Positions 23,955 through 24,051 of a stretch of 24,051 nucleotides of DNA are shown piece after piece (position 1 is the stretch's first letter; every line of letters begins with the position of its first letter). Made by a program: the position numbers and the translations under genes. The DNA comes from JACCXJ01 sp052387115 (GTDB lineage: Bacteria; Pseudomonadota; Gammaproteobacteria; JACCXJ01), in NCBI GenBank assembly GCA_052387115.1, contig JBQTJM010000307.1, positions 1 to 24,051 on the forward strand, read 5' to 3'. The notes beneath the pieces are model-generated. The model had not been told where the DNA came from, did not search any database, and was given only the letters and a program-made list of their open reading frames with translations.

Positions 23955-24051
23955 GAGCTTGTGAAAAATCTGCTGCGCTCGGGATCTCGCGTTCCGGCGG
24001 TGCTCGGAATCCTCATGTATTTCAATATACACTCCGGTTCCTGCGCTCCGG
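23955..24051. repeat. Left part of a probable dispersed inverted-repeat element (cut by window end)
   Basis: From the base after the era stop the sequence reads GAGCTTGTGAAAAATCTGC and later repeats CTGCGCTC-type blocks (near 23972 and 24041). A small hairpin TGTAT/ATACA (24016-24020 with 24027-24031) sits near the presumed centre. The pattern resembles MITE-like elements I recall beginning GAGGTTGTGAAAAA in gammaproteobacteria. The matching right end, expected as TTTTTCACAAGCTC, would lie beyond the window. Confidence 0.4.

Overview
This window is GC-rich, densely coded bacterial DNA. Gene order and protein motifs point to a gammaproteobacterium: leuS-lptE-holA, nadB divergent from rpoE-rseA-rseB-mucD, and lepA-lepB-DUF4845-rnc-era are all typical gammaproteobacterial neighbourhoods. 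The MucD-type protease resembles the Pseudomonas/Chromatiales arrangement more than the enteric one. The species cannot be named from the sequence alone.

Layout. Positions 1-897 hold no convincing gene. They contain strong hairpins, one copy of a 49-bp direct repeat, an approximately 184-bp imperfect palindrome (337-520) and a perfect 21-bp palindrome (578-598). mscL follows (898-1302). A minus-strand toxin-antitoxin pair (1495-2315) lies between mscL and leuS; its antitoxin looks like a Phd-type N-terminus fused to a UPF0175 domain, and its toxin is a DUF3368 PIN-like protein. The second copy of the 49-bp repeat covers the end of the toxin gene. leuS, lptE and holA (2523-6554) form an operon. 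After holA comes about 430 bp of unassigned DNA and then a second, frameshifted copy of the holA 3' half (6981-7466). A DUF29 gene (7704-8138) precedes a roughly 220-nt candidate leucine leader and leuA (8493-10040). leuA is followed closely by a family-4 uracil-DNA glycosylase and rimI, then xthA.

Region 12204-13527 is rearranged. The N-terminal third of rlmM is cut off. It is followed by a tiny basic-protein gene (12571-12708, minus) and a REP-associated tyrosine transposase bounded by 10-bp inverted repeats, one of which ends exactly at the nadB stop codon. nadB (minus) is divergent from the envelope-stress operon rpoE-rseA-rseB, followed by the periplasmic protease mucD; no rseC is present. 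lepA, lepB, a DUF4845 gene, rnc and era then run in one tight plus-strand series. The window ends inside a probable dispersed inverted-repeat element that begins directly after the era stop.

How the parts work together. Most genes are housekeeping: aminoacylation, LPS export, replication clamp loading, leucine and NAD synthesis, base-excision repair (uracil-DNA glycosylase and exonuclease III), sigma-E stress signalling, protein export and rRNA processing. The accessory content (toxin-antitoxin pair, repeats, partial duplication, RAYT scar) sits in three seams between conserved operons. I found no CRISPR array, phage genes, rRNA or tRNA genes.
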